Of a stretch of DNA of 64,000 nt, positions 25,547 through 38,100 are shown in pieces (the stretch's first letter is position 1; each line of letters starts with the position of its first letter). The notes beneath the pieces are model-generated. The model made no database searches. It was not told where the DNA came from and was given only the letters and a program-made list of their open reading frames with translations. The DNA is from Elysia crispata. Lineage: Eukaryota > Mollusca > Gastropoda > Plakobranchidae. Position numbers and translations under genes: made by a program. Where the stretch lies: assembly GCA_033675545.1 (NCBI GenBank), contig JAWDGP010008080.1:62001-126000 (forward strand), read 5' to 3'.

Positions 25547-25861
25547 TCGTAACTCGTCTATAAGACATAGAATTTAAACATAAACTGTCGTAACTATAAC
25601 ATACGATAGTATACGTGTGAACACTTATCAATGAAGGTCATCGTAACTTGAGATACGATTGTTTACGCGTGAATTTTGGTTGAATAAAATATCGTAAGTT
25701 GAATTACACAAAATGTTTACAATTTAAACTCAAAAATACACAACCAAAGTGTTCAAATACATTTCACGTGAAAATGAATCATATTGGACCATTAGTTACA
25801 AAGTTATTAAGTTTTTTGTTCCTCCTGTAAAATTTGCAAAACAGGAGTTACGATAGTTTAC
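25547..25861. repeat. Cluster of TCGTAAST motifs, ~51-nt degenerate tandem repeat
   Basis: TCGTAACT or a one-base variant occurs at about 25548, 25589, 25640 and 25692, and inverted (AGTTACGA) at 25846. The second and third copies also share ACGAT.GT.TACG.GTGAA, with spacing near 51 nt. The cluster lies about 0.5 kb after the pseudogene and may be its subterminal region; that link is inference. Confidence 0.6.
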
Positions 25862-26595
25862 TTTGCGAGCCTCGATATCAAGATAATACAACTGTAGTAA
25901 ATTTTTCTATCTTGTTGCATTATGTCTTACTTTCCCTGGGTGCCCTTCGTTACAATCGTTAAAATAATTCATGTTGTGCTGAACTTGAAGAATGTCACTA
26001 GTTATTCTAGCTCTAGGCTGCATGCACAATTGCAAGGCTGTCTTCACCCAACCATGGCTCCAGCAAAACTGATTCAACATTGACTATAGTGCGCATTTCC
26101 ACTTTTTCTGTGTCAGGAAACGGGACAAGTTGGTCAGTATAAGGGCCACAAAATCGAATGATATTTTGGACAGATTTTTTTTTCATTAAAAAATCTATCG
26201 AAAACAAATTTAAATTAACTATGTAGGTTGTAACTTTTACGACTGACTCTGATTACAGGAGAATGCGGCAATTCTACTTTGCTTTACTCGGGTCATCTTC
26301 GTTTGCTTCATATAGAACCGTACTACGTAGACCTGTTTGTTCTCGTGATACTAATAGGCCTACTTAGCTGACTGATAACACTTGTATCTATCGGATGGTT
26401 CAAAAATCGGTTACCCGTTCAAATAGTAGGCTAAGTACAGGTATTATTGGCTGGCACTCTGATTAGGGTAATCTGAAGGTTAAACGTATGGAGCGACATC
26501 TGGAGTCAGTGTATTTTCACCGTTGTTGAAACTTAAACCTTAACACCTAGCCCTACTTTATTCTTCATGCTCGAATAGATTTACACGTGTCAAAG

Positions 26596-26757
26596 ATGCT
26601 GAGAAAGAAAGACAATTATGGTCGAGATGCAATTGATATAATTTTTGTCATTAAATCGGGCAAAGGAAGGAAAAGTTTTCGTATGCCAGAAATATTGGAA
26701 ATTGAGCTAAGAATTAGAAAACTTTGCGATACATCACTAAAACTTTCAGCAAGGTAA
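26596..26757 (+). other. Small ORF with splice-donor-like end, unknown
   Basis: A 53-codon frame starts MLRKKDNYGRDAIDIIF and runs to TAA. The sequence CAGCAAG|GTAAATG at its end is a good donor, so it could be a first exon. No partner exon was found and no family is recognised. Confidence 0.2.
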
Positions 26758-27228
26758 ATGTGAACGTTACCCAACTTGTCGATCTATGTCAGACATTGTT
26801 CATGGTGGAAACGATACGTTTTAACTTAGCTCAAGTTAGCTGGATGGAATAATTCAATATTTAATCGCATGGCTCTTTCAATTAAGCATTTTCTGCCTCA
26901 AAATTGTTTCGCAAGATTTAACATCTGAACGAATACAGTAAGGTAGGCCTACAATGTTGCGCCAGCTATTCACCAAGTCCAGACGTCAAGCAAGCCCGGT
27001 TTCTACAGGTGTTGTCTCAAGCCTAATTCTCTATTGTAAAAACCTCCGTAAAGAATAGCTTCAGTCTTTCACTCAGTCACAGTGCCGTGAGATAAACCTG
27101 TACATTCTTTCCTCACTGCACATCATGACGAACGCAATCCTGCCCACTATGTGATTGATAACCATATCGTATTGCGCAAAAAGACATTGCTTTATAAAGT
27201 AAACTCAGCCAAGATTCTGCAACATCTT

Positions 27229-27352
27229 AACCTAGGCTCCATATTAACAATGTATATCATAAGAGTGAAACCTAGACCATGCCTGGTTACAACCTAGGCT
27301 CCATATTAACAATGTATATCATAAGAGTGAAACCTAGACCATGCCTGGTTAC
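27229..27352. repeat. Perfect 62-bp tandem duplication
   Basis: The 62-nt unit beginning AACCTAGGCTCC and ending GCCTGGTTAC occurs twice back to back (27229-27290 and 27291-27352) with no difference that I can see. That points to a recent event. Confidence 0.95.
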
Positions 27353-27888
27353 ATTTGCTAACTTGCGCAATCAGATACAAATGGGGCAATTAGAGGTATA
27401 AATCTAGTTCAGCGAGGCAAGAGTCGAACTGCATCTCGTTAGTTCTATTATTTATACTTCGACTTAAAAGCCACAATTCTGTCAGTTGAAGAGGTACCGG
27501 TGTATAATAGGAAACCTTGAACCTACCAAGTAAAAAACACTACCATTAATTGAGACAACGATGAATAAATTATGCTGGTAAGTTATTAGGCCTATAGAAA
27601 CCTAGGCTACCTACTTCTGAAAACAGCCATTAAAGCATAACTTCATGGTCTACGATTGTGAAGATGCGTATTCTCACAAGAATTGCATCGGTATTTGCAG
27701 TTCATACTATAACATGTTGCAAAAGTCTTAAACCATTACATGTACATGCAACTCATTGTGTAGGCTACCTGAGTCAAATCATGAAATAATTGTCAGTTTT
27801 TCTTCACTTAGTAAAGCTATGCAGGTATGCATTAATTTGAAACAAAGCAGTATCGAAAATTGTTTCTACATAGTGAAAATAGTTGGAA

Positions 27889-27993
<105 letters not shown>

Positions 27994-28135
27994 TCGGGGT
28001 TGGAAACGGTCAGACAGAACAACATATTAAGCTATCACACATCTGTACGCCTATCTACCTTGAGACCGCAAATTGGGCGGAAAACCAAGTAACACAATGA
28101 ATGACAAATGGTATGGACGGGTTTCCAATTGTGAT

Positions 28136-28202
<67 letters not shown>

Positions 28203-28283
28203 AGAGAGGCACACAGAGAGATAGATTAAGAGAGAGACAGAGAGAGATACTTGGATTTTGAGAGAAAGATGGGGGGGGGGAGG

Positions 28284-28337
<54 letters not shown>

Positions 28338-28338
28338 G
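28136..28338. repeat. Interrupted (GA)n arrays
   Basis: Two GA arrays (about 28136-28199 and 28290-28338) are separated by a degenerate GA-rich stretch that includes G10 at 28271-28280. An ACAG-type tail follows (28339-28360). Reading frames here are artefacts. Confidence 0.95.
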
Positions 28339-29348
28339 ACAGACAGACAGACACACAGAGAGAGATTAACACGCACGCGTGGAGAGAAAAAAGGCAAGAC
28401 ACCAATTTTCTTCTTCCCTGGAAAAGCGAACATTAAACGTGGTTGCCAATTTGAACTCAGTCTACCGTTTCATGTTCTTTTAATTTCTTATTTGACTACA
28501 AATGAATGCGGTCGCAAACCACTTTCTTCATAGTACGGTATCTTGGCGTCCTCAGGTCACGACTTTCATCTGACATTGTCTCTAGCTGTCATCTGTGCAT
28601 CGCAATGTCGAGCTTGGTTAACTATCATTACACGCAGACTCACAGAATATCTTTAGAACCAATGTACATTTTGTCTGCTACTGCCAAACGGCGCGCGACC
28701 TGAATACTGACGTCACATGTGTTTAACCTAACCTGAACTAATAGATCGCAGCCGAGATTCCGACACCTTTAGGTTGTTTCAGTCAACATAATGCATAAAA
28801 AGAATAATCCCAGGAGGACACATAGAGGTCGTTGAGAAGCGTCACTTCCAAACGCAAAACATGGCGTGTACTTCAGAGAACTAACCTAACCAGTAGACCC
28901 TAAACACATAGGCGTAATAACATCTTTTGATGAATATTCTATTCTATATGCTGCATTTTTTTTCCTTCTTTACATTGCACTTATACTCTCTTGGCATTGA
29001 AGAAAGTTGACAAAATTACTCTGTCTTCAGGAAATGAATCAAAACCTATTTTCAGCAGACCGAAAAAGCAAGGTCTAATGTACCAGTGCTTTTCATTTCG
29101 CTTTTACCTTTTCTAATGCTGTAGAATTTATCATAGAGTCATAGCTAACAAATCAAAATTCTTACCGTTTTAATTACGTTTCTTTCGAACTTTTCTACTG
29201 TTTTGTTCAAGTCACTAAAAACTAAAAACATACAGGAAGACCAATAAACGGTAGAGAATTAGAATTGCTGTACAAACGCCCAGCTTTGAAATAAGAGCTT
29301 TTTTCTCCCGTTTAAATATAAAAATTATTTGATCTACATATTGGGTAT

Positions 29349-29351
<3 letters not shown>

Positions 29352-29413
<62 letters not shown>
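29352..29413. repeat. (CT)n microsatellite
   Basis: About 31 CT units in non-coding DNA. Confidence 0.96.
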
Positions 29414-29417
<4 letters not shown>

Positions 29418-29895
29418 CCTTTATCTCTTCATTTCTGTATGTGTCTTGCTGTTTACGAATGTAATAGTATCTATTTTCCTATACTGAATTCTATCTACCT
29501 ATTTATTCTTATGCATGTATATTTTAAAAAAATGTATTTATCCTCTCCTAAATCTCTTTTTTTGCCTTTGCAGTTACATTTTCAAATGTCAATCAAGCCA
29601 TCTAGTGTTATGAATTTATCCCTGGTTTCTACCTTTCTGAGTATCTATTTGCCCAACCACCTATCCATCCAATAGGTGTCTTCATATATCTTCTTTTCAT
29701 ACTGAACACACACGATTAAGTCTACCTAACTTTCAACCTTATGATCTATCAATCTACTCCTCAATTCTGGTGAATAAGTGTGTGCATATAACATATGTAG
29801 GATGTTCTTCCTTATCACTTTACATCAAATGCAAGATGCTTCCAGTTTCACCAATGAATAAAGCATACCATTAACAAAATTAAGAAAAATGATAA

Positions 29896-30519
29896 GGGAG
29901 AGGGAAGGCATTTAAGTCCAATAATTTTTTTTTCGGAGTTAAGTGTGACCTCACTGTGAAGACAGACAAATGCCTTTAATGCAGTTGGTGACACCCTATA
30001 CAGGAACAAAGTGCTTTGTCAGTTTTCCTCTTTCCAACTGTGATGAAATGTTAAATAAAAAAGGTAAATGTAATGCAATCTCATGCAAGTTTGTGAATAC
30101 TTTTCAAGGGAGAGGGAAGGCATTTAATCCAATATTTTTTTTTTTCGGAGTTAAGTGTGACCTTACTATGAAGGCAGACAAATGCCTTTAATGCAGTTGG
30201 TGACACCCTATACAGGAACAAAGTGCTTTGTCAGTTTTCCTTTTTTCCAACTGTGATGAAATGTTAAATAAAAAAGGTAAATGTAATGCAATCTCATGCA
30301 AGTTTGTGAATACTTTTCAAGGGAGAGGGAAGGCATTTAATCCAATATTTTTTTTTTCGGAGTTAAGTGTGACTTCACTGTGAAGACAGGCAAATGCCTT
30401 TAATGCAGTTGGTGACACCCTATACAGGAACAAAGTGCTTTGTCAGTTTTCCTCTTTCCAACTGAGATGAAAAAGGTAAATGTAATGCAATCTTATGCAA
30501 GTTTGTGAATACTTTTCAA
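29896..30519. repeat. Three-copy ~212-bp tandem satellite
   Basis: Units start at 29896, 30108 and 30321, each opening GGGAGAGGGAAGGCATTTAA and closing TTGTGAATACTTTTCAA. The third is about 13 bp shorter because ATGTTAAATAAA is missing. Each unit contains an inverted pair AAGGCATTT / AAATGCCTT and a near-palindrome ACAAAGTGCTTTGT. It holds no conserved frame. Confidence 0.93.
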
Positions 30520-33500
30520 ACTTCGCACAGTGGTTGCTGCAAGTACAAGCCACAGCCACATAGATGCTGCTTTCCAGCCACATTTTGCAGCAATCAAAAA
30601 TTAAGAAAAACTAAAATACATTTTAAGAGATGGATTAGACTGCACAAACACTAGCTGTACCAAAACTACCATCATTCTGCAGAGATGCAGCACCACTAAA
30701 AGTAAAACACTTGTGGGGTCTTGCTGAGCGCTGCACTAAATTCCTGATCACATGAATGCTGTTTCTGAATAGATTGCTTAGTCAGCTTACAATTTTCTGC
30801 TATTAATAAATCATCTGAGAAGTAAAAACATCTTAAGTTTCTTTTTCAAATGATTTTGATATTGAAACAAACATCTCTAATATAACTCAAACGTTGCCTG
30901 AAACAATTGACCAGGTCCAATAACATCAATTCATTTATAAACTACATTAGCTTAACATGATGACCATGCGTTTCTCTGGTGACTAAAGGTTTTTAAAGTT
31001 TGTGGGTTTTTTTTTGCAGGTAGCCTGTCAGTCCACTGTAATAAAAAGGAGTAGCTTAAAAGTAAATGATTTCATCTTTATGAACGACAAACTTTTCATC
31101 ATATAACAATTGTATTTCTTCCCGTAGTTATGGTAATCGCCAATAGTAAACCAGAGTAAGGGTTTAAACTTCTTCCACCGTGCTTAGTGTCACGACAACG
31201 TATCAGAATAATTAGCGTCATGGCTGTGGCTCCTCCTCGGTTTCTTACAGGCCACTGCACACCTCTTTTCTTGCATGGTGCTTACTAGCCTTCTTTGTGG
31301 CCTCTACTCAGTGGGCATGTTTGGTCAAATCTACCTAACCACCAACACAATAAGCTGACACTAAAAGTTCCACAAGACAAGTATATTTTCAGTGAATTCA
31401 GATCTCTGAAGATGCGTTAAAAACGGAGACATTGTAAGGATTGCCAGATGCAACTGTAAACATTGTCTCAAGATAAATGTACAGTACATGATTAATATAG
31501 CTTTAATCTGTGTAAATTCTAGTCATGTGAATCCCAAAATGCTGAGTTGATGAATTTCTTGCAATCATACTCAATATATGAGATGGATGCTCCTTTCCAG
31601 ATATTCCGGGAGATCACAAAGAATTTTGCATTTTGTAAGCAAAAGTAAAAGGGATCCTAATCTCTTTTGACTTCATAGTTGATTAAACACAAGATAGAAA
31701 CTACCATGAATTGGATTTGACAAAATGAATAGCACCATGGAGGCTGCTGTGTCCAAAATAAAGCTAGAGCTAAGAAAATTGTTAAATAATAAATCGATTC
31801 TTGCATTTTGTGATCTAAGAATGAAGCAGAAAATCAACCTGATCTTGTGTATTTACTTTGTAATCTTCTTAAGACCAAAGGAATATAATATAATACCAGT
31901 ACATATTAGTTCCTAGTCCCTGATCTAATATCCAATTTTTTAGACAATCTTTCATGTTTGAAAAATCTGAAAAGTATTACCCACTATAAATGTAACTAAA
32001 TGCTGATTAAAATGATTTTCGTTTAAAAATATATATTAACTGATGGTTTACTACTGTGCGGTTATTAGTAAAACTATGTATGAACAGTTTCATTTCACTC
32101 TAATCTCAGGGTAGTATTCTTCAACAGACAACTGACATGATCTTTATTGCTGGTGGCTTTTATATTGATCTGATAAAAACTTTGTTTACGATGAAAGAGA
32201 AATGTTTCATAACTAGTCCAAAGAAATGGGAAGTTTTAAATTTGAGAAAATAACACTTGAAATAAATTAAATTACTCTTTGTGTTGCTTTAATTAAGGGA
32301 AAAGTCAAATTTCTTTTACAATACAAAACTGATAATTTCTTGTAAAATTTAAAATATCGAAGCTCACAAAACTGCACTTTACTTGATAAATACACATTTA
32401 AACTTGACATGCGACACTCAAACAAGGTGTTATAGAAACTATTACAGAGAAATCCAAACAAAAAGCCATGTAGTCTTTACCTTATAACATACAACCCAAT
32501 GAAAATCACACAAAATTTAGGTCTATTTACAAAAATTATTTTATTTATATATGTGAAAATATGAAATCTTTGTACAATGAAATGTAACTGGGAACTTTAA
32601 CTTCAGTTCATTAAATTTAAAATAAAAACAACAAATAAACAATAGGGATAAATATAATTTTTAGATTCATTACAAATTGGCCAGTATAAAAAAAAAAAAA
32701 ACATGGAATGTCAAAGAGATAAGCTAAAAGATTCAAATAAAATATTTAAAATTATATAATGCAAAAGCAACTGGAATGTATTTTTTAGTGAAAATCTGTA
32801 CAGTAAAAGGTTACAAAACAGCATTATTGGACAAGTACATGTATTATGTGTACTCTATGAAGGGTTCTCTTACGTTGGAGAAACCAGTAGGAATGTTCAG
32901 CATAAAATTAGATTAGAAAAATTATATGTAAAGAGCTTTTCTTTTCTTTTTTTATAAAAAAAATGTACAAAATACAATGCTGTATATTGCATAAACAGCC
33001 TTCAAAGTCAAATCTTCAAATTCTTTTTAAAATATCTAGGCATGACATAAATGTTTTACTTCATTACAAGATATTATATAGAAATTCTGATTGGGTCTCT
33101 TTGCTTTACCATGGATCGTTTTATACTGCTTTCAGCTTCCCTTGGATTCTTACGGTGGCATGAATGCACTTTTTTCCTCGAGTTTACGACTGGTGAGATG
33201 AGATCTTAACCTGTCCTAATTGAATTATTTCATATCTTTAATCCAACATCAAGTTTTCTTTCTTCTGTTTATATAATACATCACATTCATGGAAAGATCA
33301 TTTTCCAATAAACAATAGTTCACTTTGTCTAAAGGATTTGCATGGTTACTTAAACCAAAATAACAAATTATGAAGCCGATGTAAGGGGAAGCACCTGTTG
33401 AAAAAAGTATTTGGATAAAGTTTGCTTGATTGTGCAGAAAAAGAAAAAAAACCAATAAAAATAGTATGAGTATATTTTCTTAAGCTTTAGTTTTTTTGCG

Positions 33501-34876
33501 TGTTCATTGAAAGTCACAAGTAATTTAAGAACACTTTGAAATTGAAGAAGCAGAATGAATATGGCCTGAATTTAATTTGATTTTCTATTTTTTCTTCTTA
33601 TGTGCATGAAAAATATTTAACTTGCTGGACAAAAACTTCATTACTGTGTGAAAGACAAAGCATAACCTTGGTCATTCCACAACAACCTTTGTAATATTCT
33701 CTAGCCAATTTAAGAAACTTTTTAAAATTTGCCCCTGTAAACCTTATCTGAATGCTAAGAGTGAAACTTTATCCCTATGCCTTTTCAATTTTTTATTCCG
33801 TCTATTATTTCAATGTTTTCCTTTTAACTCACACATGTGCACTCACAATAACCCATAGTAATATATCTTGAGCCATTAAGGACAAACTCAACCTAATTTT
33901 ATATTATTCTTGTATTTTCTACATAACTTCCAAAACCTGCTAATGGATACATATTATTACCATATTTTCATAGCTGATAACTTCATTAAAGATAAAAAAA
34001 AAATTGAATTTAAACTGATGAATAACTGCAAAGGCACTGATGATTTAGATAAAAAAAAAAAAAATAAAAAAAACGAATTGAACTAAAAAAAAATAAAAAT
34101 AAAAAAAAAATTAAGTATTACACAATCTTAATGTCTTAATTTCATCTGCATGCACAGTTGTCCAATAACAGGTGTTAAAATTACAATAAAAACAAAAATT
34201 TATCATATCTGTGGCAAAGTGTGGAGCTTTCTGAATTCCCAATAACGACCCTGTCAGACATACAAATTTGATTGCTGCATGCCACTAAAAACTTGTATTT
34301 GAGTTGAATAAAAAAAAACAACCAAAAAACAAACAACTTAATTTGAACAGGCAACTAACAAGTCTCAAAAAATTATTTAAGCATCTTTGTGATGTTAAAT
34401 GATTAAAATCAACACAGTGTAAGCATTCTTTACCCCAGTAATTCTGAAAATCAAAAACCTATACACAGTATATTTAAAAAAATGAATTGACATGGCTAAC
34501 CTAGATTAAAAGCATTGCCCAAAAACCACTCTCCAAAATATACACATCAAGATAATTTTGAAATTGTTTAGTTAAAAAAAAAAAGTTTTTTTAATGAATA
34601 TACATATGCAATCATGACCATTTTTCATGCATACATTGGTCACAGTTTTAAATGTCAAAATTTCGAAAATCTCTTTCATATATTGAAAGAGAGTAGCTCA
34701 TACTAGTGAAACTTTGGAATGCAAAATTATGGACATGCCCCATCAGTGTCAAATAACTTACACTCCCTTCCAAACTAAGTAATCATCATTTCATACAGAG
34801 ATACGCTATCCTTTAACAAACATAGATTTCTGACCACAAATTCATTCATCAAAATAAGAAAAGCAAATATCCAAAC

Positions 34877-35116
34877 TCAGTCCACCATCAATTCAAAGCT
34901 AACTTGACCCATACTTTCCACACGGTTGTGAATAATGTTGCGGGCAAAGACTTTACAAGTCATCATAAGAAGAATGCCTGGGGTTGGGTTATCAAAACGT
35001 AAAAAGGCTATTGGGGATCGGTAACCTTGCTGATTGCGGAAGGGGAAGTACTTGAAATGGAAACCTCCCTCTGGATATATAATGAGGTCTCCCATATTTT
35101 CCACTGTAGCAGGATC
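34877..35116 (-). CDS. ATP1B: Beta subunit 2, exon 6: C-terminus
   Basis: It encodes DPATVENMGDLIIYPEGG, the YFPFRNQQGYRSPI block, Cys295 and the end VSFELMVD, then TGA. The acceptor is TCTTCCCAG. Confidence 0.95.
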   Translation of the reverse strand, partial: DPATVENMGDLIIYPEGGFHFKYFPFRNQQGYRSPIAFLRFDNPTPGILLMMTCKVFARNIIHNRVESMGQVSFELMVD

Positions 35117-38100
35117 CTGGGAAGACAAAAAATAAAAAAAAAATGAAAAAAAAACTGATAATGCATTTTCATATAAACATCAAGAAACTTGAAACTTTAC
35201 AACAGATACACTAAAAAGCTAGAATCTAAAGATACAATAGGATCACTGACAGTTCCCAGTAGGAAAGAATCAACTAGCATACAGCTACTCATAGTATACC
35301 CAAAAATCCATACAAAGTGTTTACTTGTATGCAAATCTCTCGAAGCATTCCATTGCAGGTCATTAGTTTCAATCTGAGTCAGTCTGACAATCCCTTAGAC
35401 CTAGTCACAGAGGCTCCCTTCCCTTTCCATTGCTCATTTAAAAATTCTAACTCTTTGTATTCGGCTCGTCACACTGTGTGCCGGGTGAAAAGTACCATTT
35501 TTCTGCTCACAATCGCCAAACAATATGGCCCACAAACTAACATATTCTAATCCAATCCTCATTCAATAAAAGCCAACCCAACTTATAGAAACCTGATGTT
35601 GACATCACTGGCTATCAGTTTGGAGCTTTTTCTTTAGCATTGAGGGAAGAACACGTCGTTTTTAGCCGTTTTTCTTTTGAATTGTTCATACCGTTACTCG
35701 CCTGTTGTTGTGAACGGCTGATTCTAATAAACATTGAGAATAGGCCTCAGCTCTACGAAAGCTCTGAAGCGCAAAAAACATTCAGAAAGTGCATAGATTA
35801 TGATGAATCCAACTCTAGTTCTTGAATTAGTTTTGATTCAGACACCAATGATAGTGAAAAATGATTTTGAAAGGTCTAGATCTATACCTGCACTTGCTAA
35901 AGAAGCAAGATCCAAAGATAAAAACAAATGTGCATACCAAACTAAAATAAACTGTGATTGACTGAAAAGCACCCTTAAAGCTCTTTATTTTGATATGTGT
36001 TTTGTGAGAATTTAATAATTTTTAACACAGTTATGATGCAAAACGTATCACCCATGCAGCCCTAAATTTAGACCCAAAATTAGCTCCATAAAAACGCGGA
36101 TTTTGCCTCCATATACGAAGAGTTAAGAAGCAGAATGCCTACACATTTCAGAACTGAATTTCACAGATACACAGCATTAACTTTACTCACCTCTTAAACA
36201 GTATTATTTTATTCATTATTTAATCAAGAAGTTCAGAGAAATCAAAAGACACCAATTTCCTTCCCATTCTTTATGAGCATATTCTATTTGAATGCAAACA
36301 GGGATCATAATACATGCCAGAAACATATTGCATTTAATTAAGAGTGTAATCTTACTCTAGTCTACAAGGTTTCCACACCTTGATAAGAATAAAATTTCCA
36401 GGACTCTTGAGAACAAATGCCCAGATACTTTTATTCTTCTTCGTTATTTTCATATTGCCAAAATCTTCAAATTTTTCAATGTTGCTGTTGCTATGAGGAT
36501 AGCTATGTAATGAAGTACTTTCAAGGCACCATATACTTTCTGTTTCTGCTGGCCATATAATTTTGTATTTCCTTAGCTGTGCTGTAGAAGTAAATGCCAT
36601 AACGACATGTTTAGGAGTTTGAACCTATCTCAAAAATTAACGACGAGGTGGTGAGAGTTATGCCAATCAATCGCTTTATTGAAGGCAATCATGCCCTTCC
36701 ATGCATCTTAATTCCTCATCGCCTTTAGTGCATCTATTACTCGTCCTACATTTAGCCACTTTATTAGTCATCCAACACCTTTTCTCACCAATACCTCTTC
36801 AATGAAATCATTATTGCAAAAAAATTAAAACTAATCTGAAAATACTTAGCTGTAAACAAAGGTAAAATATTTCAGGAAGTATGAAAAGTTTTTTGCTTAG
36901 ATGTGCAGCTTAGTATATGAACACAATTTAAAAGGTTAAATGGTGCATATGGTACATGTGGGAGTTAATTATTAATTAAGACCCAAACCTTTTGGCAAGG
37001 CTCAACCTTAACCCACACTAAGTCTGAAGATTTCCTCTATGATCTATAAAAAATAATTTCTGAACAAGAAAAAAAGAATTAACTTTGCTTTGCTATCTTA
37101 GATAAATCTAAAGATAAGCACTTACATCTCCACTGCAGACAATATGGACCCACCAAGGTCCAAGTGCTTCCCATCTGTCTCTCAAAAACCCTGGAACAGT
37201 TTCATTTGTGTATTCCTCTGGGAACCAGTCATATATCTTAAACATGAATAAAAGAAAAGGGGAGGTGTGAGGGCATAATAAGCATGAGGAATTTTAAAAG
37301 GCTGTGACAAAATATCGTGTATCTGTCATTTCTGTTTATCATTATCATTATATATTATATGTAAATCAATCTTTGAGTGAAACATCCTACTTTTTCTTGA
37401 TGCATCATTATATCAAGCAATCAGGAGCCCCGCTCTTAACCGTAGGTGATCTTGACCTACTATGCATCTCGATCCCTCATCACTTTTAGTGCATCTGTCG
37501 CTCATACTAAATTAAGCCACTTTGTTAGTCGATCCAACTTCTTTTCTCAATCTTTTCCTCTGCTGTGATTTCCTTTGATCACTCCAGTTGTCACATGAAG
37601 TTCTAATTTTTCTCTTCATCACATGGCCAAAAAAGGTTGCCTGGCATTTACATATTCTATTTATCAGTGATCCTGTTGTGTTAGACTCTTTGTCATCGCC
37701 TTACAATCATAAAAAATGCATCAAAATTGTAACATATTAGTTTCAGGTACCTGAAAAAAAAATCATTCTCAAATTCACAATCTTACGTCATCTAATTTAA
37801 GGTAGAAGAATCTAATCAGGGGAAAAATAGAATTGTTGAATTGTTTCTTTAAATTATGCAGAAAATTCTTACACATTTTTAGGACTGTTGGAGATCGAGC
37901 TTATCTGATGCATTGAATCCACTTAAGTTGAGTTTAAAATGAGAACAATGCAATAGTCTAAGTATGGTTATTTGATCTTCCTATCTTCCATTTTGTTTCA
38001 AGACAATCTGATACTAAATTTGTTAGAGCTTCATAGCATTATTATTTTTCTTTTTCCGTTTTGAATTGCAGTGGTCCTACATTCTTTTGCATCAGTTGAT

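Noticed and set aside
26013..26207. Minus-strand 64-codon ORF
   Set aside because: It has a protein-like stretch but no splice signals, partner exons or recognisable family.
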